In this document: positions 1 through 8,080 of the stretch, in pieces
Numbering within the stretch: the first letter of the stretch is position 1
Layout: every line of letters begins with the position of its first letter
Source: Streptomyces roseochromogenus subsp. oscitans DS 12.976
GTDB taxonomy: Bacteria > Actinomycetota > Actinomycetes > Streptomycetales > Streptomycetaceae
Direction: 5' to 3'
NCBI RefSeq assembly: GCF_000497445.1
Contig: NZ_CM002285.1
Span: forward strand, 3,051,667-3,082,196
Length of the DNA: 30,530 nucleotides
Program-made: the position numbers and the translations under genes
The notes under the pieces: model-generated
What the model was told of the DNA's origin: nothing
Database searches by the model: none
The model's input: only the letters and a program-made list of their open reading frames with translations

Positions 1-12
1 TCCCGGGCCGCG

Positions 13-1227
13 TTACAGCACGCCTTCCTCCATGACCAGGCCGGCGGGGACGGCGTCCCCCACGAGTGCGTCAGCGGAGGGCGCGTCGCCGGCGTGTCCG
101 CCCCCGACGCGTGCGTCCGCGGCGAGTCCGTCCTCGAGGGTCCCCTCGTCGAGGGTGACGACCGTGCCGGGCAGGTGCCGCCGCAGCGCGTCCAGGACCC
201 CTCGGGCCGGCAGCAGCTGCGCCGCCCGGTGCACACCGCGGGGAACCCGTCCCCGGGCCACCTCCCGGGCCGCGACCGCGCCCACCACGCCGGTCATCGC
301 CGATCCGTCCTCGCCGCGGATCAGCGCCCTGCGGCGCACCGCGACACCGTCGGGTCCCGCGAACTCCAGGACACCGCACAGCACGTGGTACGGGGAACGC
401 CCCAGGGCGTCGAGCGTGCTGGCCCGCACCACGCCGGCCGCCTGCGCTTCCAGACTGGCCGCGCGATCGTCGCCGGCCCGGTAGCGGTTCAGCGCGTCGA
501 GCAGGTGCCGGCCGTCGAAGGCGTTGTACCAGCGGGCCTCCGCGAGGCCCAGGGTGCGGGCCTGGCTCACCAGCTCCTGGGTGAGATAGGGGTACGCGGT
601 GACCGGGCGCGGCACGCCCGCCACCACACGCTCCTGCGCCCCTCGCAGAGCGCCGTGGACGACGCGCCCGTCGCGCCACTGGGCGCGCGGAGTGCCGTAA
701 CCGCGGTCCAGGCTCAGCAGGTAGTCGATGGCGCCGGTCCGGGTGAACGCACCGAGCGAGACGTAGCAGCCGGTGAACCGGGGGCCCTCCGGCGAGTGCC
801 GCCCATCCGTGAGAAGCCGGGGCAGCAGCCCCGACAGGCCGGGCGAAAGCCCGGCCGACAGGACTGCCGTACGTTCACCCGCCGGGGCGGGACCGGGACC
901 GCAGCCGTCCATCACGTCCACGTAGTCGGCCCCCGCGGCGGCCGCCGCCCGGCGGGGGCGGTCGGCCAGTTCGTAGGCGGGGCCGGCGCAGTGGAGCACC
1001 ACGTCGCAGCCCTGGGCGAACCGTTCGAGGCTCGCGTCGGACCGTGCGTCGACCTCCCTCGCCTGGGCCTGCCCGCCGAGGGCGGCGGCGCAGCGCGCCG
1101 CCGCCTCGGGGTTCCGGCCGCCGATCCGCAGCCGGAACTCCCCCTCGGACGCGAGGGCACGAGCGGCGGCCGCGCCGACCGCCCCGTACCCGCCGAGGAT
1201 GCCGATCAGGGACGGTTCGCCGCTCAC
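13..1227 (-). CDS. Saccharopine dehydrogenase-like NAD(P)H reductase of the thiazoline/siderophore cluster
   Basis: Complete 404-residue protein ending in TAA. The N-terminus carries a Rossmann dinucleotide-binding motif (GGYGAVG, residues 12-18), followed by a saccharopine-dehydrogenase-type fold. The GTG start overlaps the TGA of the upstream NRPS gene (GTGA) and is preceded by GGAGGA about 6 nt away, so the two genes are translationally coupled. Beside a Cy-A(Cys)-MT-PCP-TE module the obvious inferred role is reduction of a carrier-bound thiazoline to a thiazolidine, the stand-alone reductase step of pyochelin-type pathways. It lacks the look of the Gfo/Idh/MocA-type reductases PchG and Irp3, so it may be the alternative reductase class associated with enantio-pyochelin-like pathways (recalled, not checked). 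Substrate and stereochemistry are inferred; fold and operon context are solid. Confidence 0.8.
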   Translation of the reverse strand: MSGEPSLIGILGGYGAVGAAAARALASEGEFRLRIGGRNPEAAARCAAALGGQAQAREVDARSDASLERFAQGCDVVLHCAGPAYELADRPRRAAAAAGADYVDVMDGCGPGPAPAGERTAVLSAGLSPGLSGLLPRLLTDGRHSPEGPRFTGCYVSLGAFTRTGAIDYLLSLDRGYGTPRAQWRDGRVVHGALRGAQERVVAGVPRPVTAYPYLTQELVSQARTLGLAEARWYNAFDGRHLLDALNRYRAGDDRAASLEAQAAGVVRASTLDALGRSPYHVLCGVLEFAGPDGVAVRRRALIRGEDGSAMTGVVGAVAAREVARGRVPRGVHRAAQLLPARGVLDALRRHLPGTVVTLDEGTLEDGLAADARVGGGHAGDAPSADALVGDAVPAGLVMEEGVL

Positions 1228-4200
1228 CGGCCGTCCTCCGACAGCAGCGCGCGTGCCACGGCCTGTGCGTTGGGCGGCTGGACGCAGGTGAAGTGGTCAC
1301 CGGGGACGTCCACGACGTTCAGCCCGTCTCCGCACACCTGCTGCCAGTACTCCGTCATGTCACGGTGCATGCCGGGGAAGATCTCGGCCTCACCCGTCTG
1401 GCGGACGAATGTCGCCGGCAGGTCACAGGGCGTCGCCTCGTGCAGGGCGACGGAGACGAGGCTGTGCTTGACGATGCGGTACAGCCGGGACAGCCGCTCC
1501 TCGGAGCGGAGTCCGGCGTCCTCCACCGGCATCGACGCGCCGATGGCGCGCAGCCGCTCCTCCTGGGGCCGCTCGGCAAGGGCCCGGAAGGCCCGCAGCG
1601 CCTCCCGTCCTGGCCCGGTCAGTGCCGACTCCGGCCGGTCGACGAGGCTGCCCTGCGGCACCGTGTTCGCGAAGTGCTCGGTCGTCGCTCGCACGAGGTC
1701 CCGCGTGGTCGACTCGTCCTTGGGGTAGCCGAGTCCGACCAGGTCCGCGCGCATCAGCCGGGCGAAGATGTACTCGGCCAGCAGGTCGTCCTCCACGAGG
1801 TACGGCACCCGGTAGCTGCTGATCACCGTGAGGCCGGTCACCTCGGCACCGGCGGCGGTCAGCCGACGGGCGAGTTCGGGCACCAGCAGACCGCCCATGC
1901 AGTAGCCGACGAGGTGAACCTTCCCCAGCCCTGCGGCGAGGAGGGCCTCGGCGTGCCGCTCGGCGAGCTTCGCGACCTGGGTGCGCGGATCCGCTTTCAG
2001 GAACGTCTCGATGTCGTCGACGACGAGACCTGCCAGGGGCAGCCGGTCTCCCAACTCCCGGATCACTGCGCGGTACGGGACAAGGGTGCCCGTCCCGTCG
2101 TGCACCATGACGCGGGTGGCGGTGTCCGGGGCACCGGCGGCGCCGTCGCTGAGCCGGACCAGCGGGGAGACGGCGACCGCCCCTGTGAGGGCGGGGTCGC
2201 TTCCGCGGGTGGCGCCGAGGTGCTGGGCGAGCGCCGCCACGGTCGGCCGGTTCATCACCAGGCGCAGCAGGTCGTCCCACTCCAGGTCGGCGGCCTCGGG
2301 CAGCCGTTCGCGCATCCTGGTGACGAGCCGGGCCACGAGCAGCGAGTCGCCGCCGAGGTCGAAGAAGTTGGCGTCGCGACCGACGAAGGCGACCGGCAGC
2401 ACGTCGGTCCAGAGCTCGGCCAGGGTCTGCTCCATGTCGTCGCGCGGCGCGTCGCCGCCCTCGTCGACCCGCCCCTGCGCCGCGGACGCGGTCCACGCGT
2501 CGAGACGGGCGCGGTCGACCTTGCCGTTGCCGGTGAGGGGAATGCCGTCCACGACCTGGAGTTCGGCCGGAATCATGTACGACGGAAGCCGGTCGCGCAG
2601 ATGGCCGACGAGCGCCTCGGGCCGCAGCCGGGTTCGATCGGCCTTGAAGCGGGACACGAACACGTGCTGGCCGATGCGGGACAGCGGGCTGTGTTCCTCG
2701 GGCAGACAGAAGGCGACCTCGGCGCCGGCTTCACCGAGCATCCGCAGCCACTGATCGCGTCCGAAGAACGTCTGCCCCGTCTCCCGGCGCTCATCCTCGA
2801 AGCCGTGGAGGCCCGCGTTGAACTCCATGGAGGTCATGACGTGGTACGCGTCGCGGGTCGCCTCGATGAAGACCAGCCAGCCGCCGGGCGCGAGGAGCTC
2901 CCGCAGCCGGGTGAGGACGTGCTCGGCGTGCACGGAGTTGTGCAGGACGTTGGCCAGCAGGATCACGTCGAACGAGTTCGGTGCGAGGCCCTGGGCGCGG
3001 TAGTCGCGGTTGAGGTCGAACAGCCCGTAGCGAACCCAGGGAAAGTCCTGGAACTTCTCCTGTGCCGCCGTGAGGAAGAAGTGGGACAGGTCGGTGAACA
3101 GGTAGTCGACGCCCAGGCCGTCGAGCTCGGGCACCAGGACGGTGCTCGTGCCGCCCACTCCGGCGCCGATCTCCAGGAGCCGGAGCGGCTCGGGGCCGCC
3201 GTGCCGCTGGGCGATCTCGCGCAGCGCGGCCACCACGACCGCGTTGTTGTGACGGCTGATCAGGTTGTCGCGGTAGGCCGCCTCGGCGGTCTCCAGGCGG
3301 CCCTCGGGGAAGAGCAGCGTCTTGAGGTCGATTTCGTTGCGCACGAGCGGGGCGAGGTGCTGCTCGGAGACCCGGTGGTAGCGGACGAGTTCGGCGCCCC
3401 AGCGGATCCGGGGCTCCAGTGCGTCGATCCGGTCCAGGACCGCCTCGTGCTCCCCCGGTGCGTCCTCCCGCAGCTCGCGGTAGCGGCCGGTGTCCGCATC
3501 CTGGACCACCCGGCCCTCCTGTTCCAGGGCGGCCAGCCAGCGTCGTACGAGGTAGTGGTTCTCCGGGGCCGCGCCCACGGCCTCGATGACCTCCTCGGCG
3601 GTGTGCTCGGCCGTGGCGTCGGGGAAGAGCCCGCAGGACCGGAAGAGGACGGCCATCGACTGGAGGGCGGAGACGTCGAGCAGCTCGACCATCTCGGTCA
3701 CCTCGCCCGCCTCGACGGCGTGGACGGCTTCGGTGACGCCGGCGGCCGCCTTCTCCCTCAGTGCGGCCGGGAGTTCGGGTGCCTCGGTCCGCACGGGCTC
3801 GGCGAAGGCGACGAGCCGGCGCGCGGTGCCCTCGCCCTGGACGGTGGCCGCGGTGGCCTCCACCGCGGGGTGGGCCTGGAGCGCCGCCTCGACCTCGGCG
3901 AGCTCGACGCGGTGGCCGTTCAGCTTCACCTGGCGGTCGACGCGGCCCAGGAACTCGATCTCGCCGTCGTCCAGGCGCCGGCCCATGTCGCCCGTGCGGT
4001 AGAGCCGTTCGCCGGTGACGGGATGCGTCACGAATCGCTCGGCGGTGCGCTCGGGGTCCCCGAGGTAACCGAGGGCGAGGCCGGCTCCGGCGATGTACAG
4101 CTCGCCGGTGACGTGAATCGGGCATTCCCGCAGGAACGTGTCGAGGACGTGGAAGCGCTGGTTGGCCAGGGGCCTTCCGTACGGGATGCTGCGCGCACCG

Positions 4201-6716
4201 GCGTCCACCGTGGTGACGGGGTGGCAGATCGACCAGATGGCTGCCTCCGTGGCACCGCCGAGGCTCACCACGTTCAGCCCGGGCACCCGGCGCCGGACCG
4301 CGTCGGGGAGGGTGACGGGTATCCAGTCGCCCGACAGCATCGCCAGTCGCAGCCGGGAGACGTCCGCACCGGGTTCGGTACGGAGGTACTCCTCCAGCAT
4401 CTGCATCTGGGCGGGCACGGAGTTCCACACGGTGACGGCGTGGGCGGTGAGCAGCTCCGCCCAGTGCCCGGGATCGCCGCGGCGTGCGGCGTCGGGCAGG
4501 ACGAGCGCGCCACCGGTCGAGAGGGGACCGAAGATGTCGTACACCGACAGGTCGAAGCCGAGCTGGGCCAGTCCGAGCACACGGTCCTCGGCGGTCACCG
4601 AGAACCGGGTGTTGATGTCGTCGATGGTGTTGAGCGCGGCGGCGTGACTGATCATCACGCCCTTGGGGGTGCCGGTGGAGCCCGAGGTGTAGATGACGTA
4701 CGCGAGGTCGTCGGGCACCGCCCGGTGCCGGGGGGCGGCGTGGTCCCGCGGGTCGACGGGGGCCAGGGTGTCGACGGCGACCGCCCGCATGCCCTCCGGG
4801 AGGCCAAGGGCGGGCAGCAGCGCATCCTGGGTGAGCACGAGGTGTGCCTCGGCGTCGGTCAGCACGGCGTTGCGGCGCAGCGCCGGCTGGGTGGTGTCCA
4901 CGGGAAGGTAGGCGCAGTCGGCGAGCAGCACGCCGAGGACGGCGACGACCTGCTCCCAGCCCTTCTCCATCACGATGCCCACGCGCTGTCCCGGTCGTCC
5001 GCCGGCGTCGCGGACGGCCTCGGCCACGGTCCGCGCCCTGCCGAGGAGTTCGGCGTAGCTGAGGCTGCGCGAGGAGGTGATCAGCGCGGCCCGGTCGGGC
5101 GTGCGTTCCGCCTGCTCGACGACCGCGGTGTGCAGGAGCTGGTGGCGGTGCGCCGCGGCGGTGGCGTTGACGTCGGCCACCCGCTGCGTCTGCCGGGCGG
5201 GGAGAGCGAGCGGGTCGGCCTCCTCCCAGACGGCGGAGGCGTCGACCAGCCGCATCACGAGATCGGAGAACGCGGCGAACATGTCGTCGACCATGCCGTC
5301 GGGGAAGACTCCCTCGCGGACGTCCCAGTGAGCGAGGAGACCGCCGCCGTCCTCCATGACCTGGCAGTCGATCCAGACCTGCGGGGTCTGGGTGATGCCG
5401 TGGACCAGCTCACCTCCGGGCATCAGCGAGGAGACGGTCTCGGCCCCTGCGGAGCCGCCGCTGACGGTGCTGGTGAAGGTCACCGGCAGCAGGGCCTCGG
5501 CGCGCCCGCGGCGGCGGGCCAGCTCCCGCAGCACCTCGACGCCCGAGCAGAGCCGGTGGTCCATGTCCTCCCAGAGGCGGGCCTGTAGGGTCCGCATGCG
5601 GTCGGCGACCGTGGTGCCTTCGGTGAGGTCCACGCAGAGCAGGCTCGTGGAGCTGAAGTCGCCGATGACGCGGTCCGTGTCGGGGTGCAGCGGGAGCCGG
5701 TTCTGTACGGTGAGGCTGAGGGTGAAGCGGGGGTGGCGGCTCCAGCGGCCGACCGTCTCGGCGAAGGCCTGCAGGAGGACCCCGGAGGCGGTCACGCCGG
5801 CTTCGGTGGAGCGCCGGGTCAGGGTCTCCCACTGGGCGGGGGTCAGCCGCAGCCCGTGCCGGGTGAACCTCGACGGGGCGCTGAGCGAGTCGGTGCGCAG
5901 CGGCAGGTCGGGCGCGGCCGGCAGGTCGTCGATCCGTGACCACCAGTAGTCGCGGTCCCGCCGGTAGCGGTCGCCCTCGCGGACCCGGCCCGTGGCGAGG
6001 ACGTAGTCGCGGAACGTGGCGTCCAGCGGCTCGGGCCGGTCCGCGCCCGTACACAGGGCCGCCAGCTCGGCGAGCAGCAGCCGGATGCCGCTGTAGTCGC
6101 AGATCAGCAGGTCGACGGCCACGTGCAGGAGCAGGGACTCGTCGGTCTCGGTGACGCGGACGTCGAACAGCGGCCACTGGTCGGTCTGCCGCACCTGGTG
6201 CGACATCTCCCCCCGGGTCGCCTCCAGGGCGCGCGTACGCACCTCGTCGGCGGCGCCGCGCAGGTCCTCGTGACGGACGTCGTAGTGCGGGACGTCCGGG
6301 AGAACACGCTGGTATCCCTCGGCGGAGACCACGGCGCGCAACATGGGATGACGCCGGATCAGCTCGTTCCATGCCCCCTCGATCCGCGCGGCGCCCCAGT
6401 GCGGGAGGGCGATCTCGAGGTAGCCATGGCATGCCACGCCACCGTAGTCGAACGCCTCGCTCCGCCCGAGCAGGTACGCCGCCTGGACGTCGGTGAGCGG
6501 GAAGGGCTCGTGGGCCGACGCGGGGTCGGCGACGACGGAGGCCCCGTACTCCTCGGCGCGCAGCAGGGCAAGGACGGCGTCGCGGTGGGCTCGAAGCGTC
6601 TCCAGCCGCTCCGGTGTCATCACGCCTTGGGGCGCGCGATAGCGGAGCTTCCCCTCCTCCTCGTACATCGCCACTCCGGCCGCGTTCAGTTCGGCCACGA
6701 ACTCCCCGACATTCAT
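1224..6716 (-). CDS. PchF-like NRPS terminal module: docking-Cy-A(Cys)-MT-PCP-TE
   Basis: About 1830 residues, close to the roughly 1800 of pyochelin synthetase PchF. Domains in order: TubC_N-like docking region (1-55); heterocyclisation domain (about 65-490) with the Cy signature DLLICD near 201-206; adenylation domain (about 530-930) with YTSGSTGTPKG near 675-685 and YRTGD; a methyltransferase inserted between A8 and A10 (SAM motif LEIGAGVGG near 1184); A10 GNGKVD near 1397; PCP with GGDSL near 1455; thioesterase with GYCMGG near 1605. Reading the A-domain pocket by alignment to GrsA gives DLYNLSLIW plus the A10 Lys, the classical cysteine code. It should activate L-Cys, cyclise it onto the upstream acyl chain, N-methylate after reduction, and release the product. 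ATG 6716 was chosen over GTG 6749 because AAGAAGGG precedes it by about 9 nt and the docking domain begins there. The TE nucleophile appears to be Cys rather than Ser. Confidence 0.93.
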   Translation of the reverse strand: MNVGEFVAELNAAGVAMYEEEGKLRYRAPQGVMTPERLETLRAHRDAVLALLRAEEYGASVVADPASAHEPFPLTDVQAAYLLGRSEAFDYGGVACHGYLEIALPHWGAARIEGAWNELIRRHPMLRAVVSAEGYQRVLPDVPHYDVRHEDLRGAADEVRTRALEATRGEMSHQVRQTDQWPLFDVRVTETDESLLLHVAVDLLICDYSGIRLLLAELAALCTGADRPEPLDATFRDYVLATGRVREGDRYRRDRDYWWSRIDDLPAAPDLPLRTDSLSAPSRFTRHGLRLTPAQWETLTRRSTEAGVTASGVLLQAFAETVGRWSRHPRFTLSLTVQNRLPLHPDTDRVIGDFSSTSLLCVDLTEGTTVADRMRTLQARLWEDMDHRLCSGVEVLRELARRRGRAEALLPVTFTSTVSGGSAGAETVSSLMPGGELVHGITQTPQVWIDCQVMEDGGGLLAHWDVREGVFPDGMVDDMFAAFSDLVMRLVDASAVWEEADPLALPARQTQRVADVNATAAAHRHQLLHTAVVEQAERTPDRAALITSSRSLSYAELLGRARTVAEAVRDAGGRPGQRVGIVMEKGWEQVVAVLGVLLADCAYLPVDTTQPALRRNAVLTDAEAHLVLTQDALLPALGLPEGMRAVAVDTLAPVDPRDHAAPRHRAVPDDLAYVIYTSGSTGTPKGVMISHAAALNTIDDINTRFSVTAEDRVLGLAQLGFDLSVYDIFGPLSTGGALVLPDAARRGDPGHWAELLTAHAVTVWNSVPAQMQMLEEYLRTEPGADVSRLRLAMLSGDWIPVTLPDAVRRRVPGLNVVSLGGATEAAIWSICHPVTTVDAGARSIPYGRPLANQRFHVLDTFLRECPIHVTGELYIAGAGLALGYLGDPERTAERFVTHPVTGERLYRTGDMGRRLDDGEIEFLGRVDRQVKLNGHRVELAEVEAALQAHPAVEATAATVQGEGTARRLVAFAEPVRTEAPELPAALREKAAAGVTEAVHAVEAGEVTEMVELLDVSALQSMAVLFRSCGLFPDATAEHTAEEVIEAVGAAPENHYLVRRWLAALEQEGRVVQDADTGRYRELREDAPGEHEAVLDRIDALEPRIRWGAELVRYHRVSEQHLAPLVRNEIDLKTLLFPEGRLETAEAAYRDNLISRHNNAVVVAALREIAQRHGGPEPLRLLEIGAGVGGTSTVLVPELDGLGVDYLFTDLSHFFLTAAQEKFQDFPWVRYGLFDLNRDYRAQGLAPNSFDVILLANVLHNSVHAEHVLTRLRELLAPGGWLVFIEATRDAYHVMTSMEFNAGLHGFEDERRETGQTFFGRDQWLRMLGEAGAEVAFCLPEEHSPLSRIGQHVFVSRFKADRTRLRPEALVGHLRDRLPSYMIPAELQVVDGIPLTGNGKVDRARLDAWTASAAQGRVDEGGDAPRDDMEQTLAELWTDVLPVAFVGRDANFFDLGGDSLLVARLVTRMRERLPEAADLEWDDLLRLVMNRPTVAALAQHLGATRGSDPALTGAVAVSPLVRLSDGAAGAPDTATRVMVHDGTGTLVPYRAVIRELGDRLPLAGLVVDDIETFLKADPRTQVAKLAERHAEALLAAGLGKVHLVGYCMGGLLVPELARRLTAAGAEVTGLTVISSYRVPYLVEDDLLAEYIFARLMRADLVGLGYPKDESTTRDLVRATTEHFANTVPQGSLVDRPESALTGPGREALRAFRALAERPQEERLRAIGASMPVEDAGLRSEERLSRLYRIVKHSLVSVALHEATPCDLPATFVRQTGEAEIFPGMHRDMTEYWQQVCGDGLNVVDVPGDHFTCVQPPNAQAVARALLSEDGR

Positions 6717-6738
6717 GACGGTTGCCCTTCTTTGCCCT

Positions 6739-6748
6739 TGTGCGCACA
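6739..6748. promoter_or_regulatory. Perfect 10-bp palindrome upstream of the NRPS gene
   Basis: TGTGCGCACA lies 22 nt upstream of the chosen NRPS start codon, just outside the ribosome-binding region. It is a perfect inverted repeat and could be a regulator half-site pair or the top of a leader hairpin. I see no Fur/DmdR-type iron box in this gap. Operator function is inference only. Confidence 0.3.
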
Positions 6749-6811
6749 CCCTGAATCAGCCACGCGAGGAATGACAGCCTGTTGCATCGGCACTGGCGAA
6801 GTTCTGGATGT

Positions 6812-6997
6812 TTCCCCGACCCTCCGCGGGCGCAGGCCAGAGGGTCACCACGGCGCGGCAGTCGGCGGCCACCGTCAGCAGGGCGAAGCCGGCTGCGCGA
6901 TCGCCATGACCAGGAACGGCAGCGACTCGGCCCGGTGGTACGTGCGCGGGGTGAGGAAGAAATCCACGACGAGCGGCGCCGCGTACGACGTCTTCGC
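6812..6997 (-). pseudogene. Possible frameshifted gene remnant between NRPS and ku
   Basis: The roughly 300-bp gap between the NRPS start and the ku stop contains, on the minus strand, a start-less open stretch of about 40 codons with strongly G/C third positions and protein-like composition (for example VVDFFLTPRTYHRAESLPF, then LVMAIAQPA). It ends in TGA, but a +1 shift restores a second protein-like stretch (FALLTVAADCRAVVTLW). This looks like the decayed end of a gene left at the edge of the siderophore cluster. The third-position column coincides on both strands, so the strand assignment is not certain, and I do not recognise the family. Confidence 0.25.
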
Positions 6998-7015
6998 CTA
7001 GACCCGGGGGCGGGC

Positions 7016-7969
7016 TCAAGCCGTTCGTTTGCGGGATGTCGTCTTCTTCGGAGCTGGTTTCTTCGCCGTGGACTTGGTTGCTGACTTTTTCGCCGCTGCC
7101 GTCTTCTTGGCGGCTGCCGTTTTCTTGGCCGTGGGGGCGGGCTTTGTCTTTCGGGGCAGGGGTTTGATCTCGGCTTCGGCGCCGGATGGCGACTCGCGGG
7201 ACTCGCGGGCCGCGCGCACGCTGCTCTCCAGGGCCGCCATCAGGTCCAGCACCTTGCCCCCGGCGGCCGGCGCGGGGGCCTCCGGTGGTGCCTCGCCGGA
7301 AGCCTTCGCGGCGATGACCTCCTCCAGCGCGGCCCGGTACTCGTCGTGCAGATCCTCCAGGTCGACCTCGCCGAGGGTGTCCATCAGGGCGTCCGCGAGG
7401 TCGAGTTCCTTGTCCCGTACGGTGACGTTCGTGTCGGGGGCGACGCCTTCGGGGGCGCGGACCTCGTCCGGCCAGAGCAGGCCGTGCATGGCGATGGCGT
7501 CGCCGACCACCCGCAGCATGCCGAGGCGTTCGCGGCCGCGCAGCGCGTACTTCGCGATGGCCACCTTGTTGTTGCGCTTCAGGGCCTCGCGGAGCAGGAC
7601 GTACGGCTTCGCGGCGGGCACACCGCCGGCGGCCAGGTAGTACGCCGCGTCCATCTGGAGCGGGTCGATCCGGTCGCCCGGGACGAAGGCCACGATCTCG
7701 ATCGTGCGGGCCGTGGGGATGGGCAGGTGGGCCAGGTCATCGTCCGTGATCGGGATGATCGTGCCGTCCGCGTCCTCGTACCCCTTGCCGATCTCCGACT
7801 GGCCGACCTCGCGGTCCTCCAGTTCGCACACCTTGCGGTAGCGGATGCGGCCGTTGTCCTCGGTGTGGATCTGGCGGAAGGAGATCGAGTGGCTCTCCGT
7901 GGCGTTCACCAGCTTGATCGGGATGCTGACGAGACCGAAGGAGATGGCGCCGTTCCATATGGATCGCAC
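7016..7969 (-). CDS. ku: Ku DNA end-binding protein (bacterial NHEJ)
   Basis: Bacterial Ku homodimer that threads onto double-strand breaks and recruits LigD-type enzymes. The conserved N-terminus (RSIWNGAISFGLVSIPIKL) and the Ku core occupy about the first 255 residues. The C-terminus is a Lys/Ala/Pro/Thr-rich histone-like tail of about 45 residues (repeated AAAKK and TAKK), typical of Ku proteins with extended DNA contacts. I chose GTG 7969 (317 residues) because AAAGGG sits 8 nt upstream and the family begins at this point. An upstream in-frame ATG at 8077 would add 36 Ser/Thr/Ala-rich residues encoded by the 12-bp repeat. The gene is divergent from a LigD polymerase-domain gene. A TACGAT hexamer on the minus strand at 8084-8079 could be its -10; a transcript starting about 7 nt further on would begin inside or after ATG 8077. 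Confidence 0.95.
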   Translation of the reverse strand: MRSIWNGAISFGLVSIPIKLVNATESHSISFRQIHTEDNGRIRYRKVCELEDREVGQSEIGKGYEDADGTIIPITDDDLAHLPIPTARTIEIVAFVPGDRIDPLQMDAAYYLAAGGVPAAKPYVLLREALKRNNKVAIAKYALRGRERLGMLRVVGDAIAMHGLLWPDEVRAPEGVAPDTNVTVRDKELDLADALMDTLGEVDLEDLHDEYRAALEEVIAAKASGEAPPEAPAPAAGGKVLDLMAALESSVRAARESRESPSGAEAEIKPLPRKTKPAPTAKKTAAAKKTAAAKKSATKSTAKKPAPKKTTSRKRTA

Positions 7970-7985
7970 GTGCCGCACCCTTCCC

Positions 7986-8045
7986 TTTGTCGATTCCGCT
8001 GTCGATGTCCCTGCCGAGGCCCCTGCCGATTCCGTTACCGATTCC
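7986..8045. repeat. Five-unit degenerate 12-bp tandem repeat in the ku/ligD divergent region
   Basis: Units of 12 bp begin at 7986, 7998, 8010, 8022 and 8034, sharing a pattern near NNTGNCGATTCC. CGATTCC occurs exactly at 7991, 8027 and 8039, and CCCTGCCG at 8009 and 8021. The array fills most of the 111 bp between the Ku and LigD-pol starts. On the minus strand it reads as a tetrapeptide repeat in frame with Ku, so it is either an operator-like array or a coding extension. Confidence 0.7.
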
Positions 8046-8080
8046 ATCGATTTCACCGGCTTGTCTGGGATTGTCATCGT

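Noticed and set aside
1044..5588. Very long plus-strand open frame antisense to the NRPS gene
   Set aside because: It is the G/C-rich antisense shadow of the NRPS; its translation is low-complexity and has no recognisable domain, while the minus frame has complete NRPS motifs.
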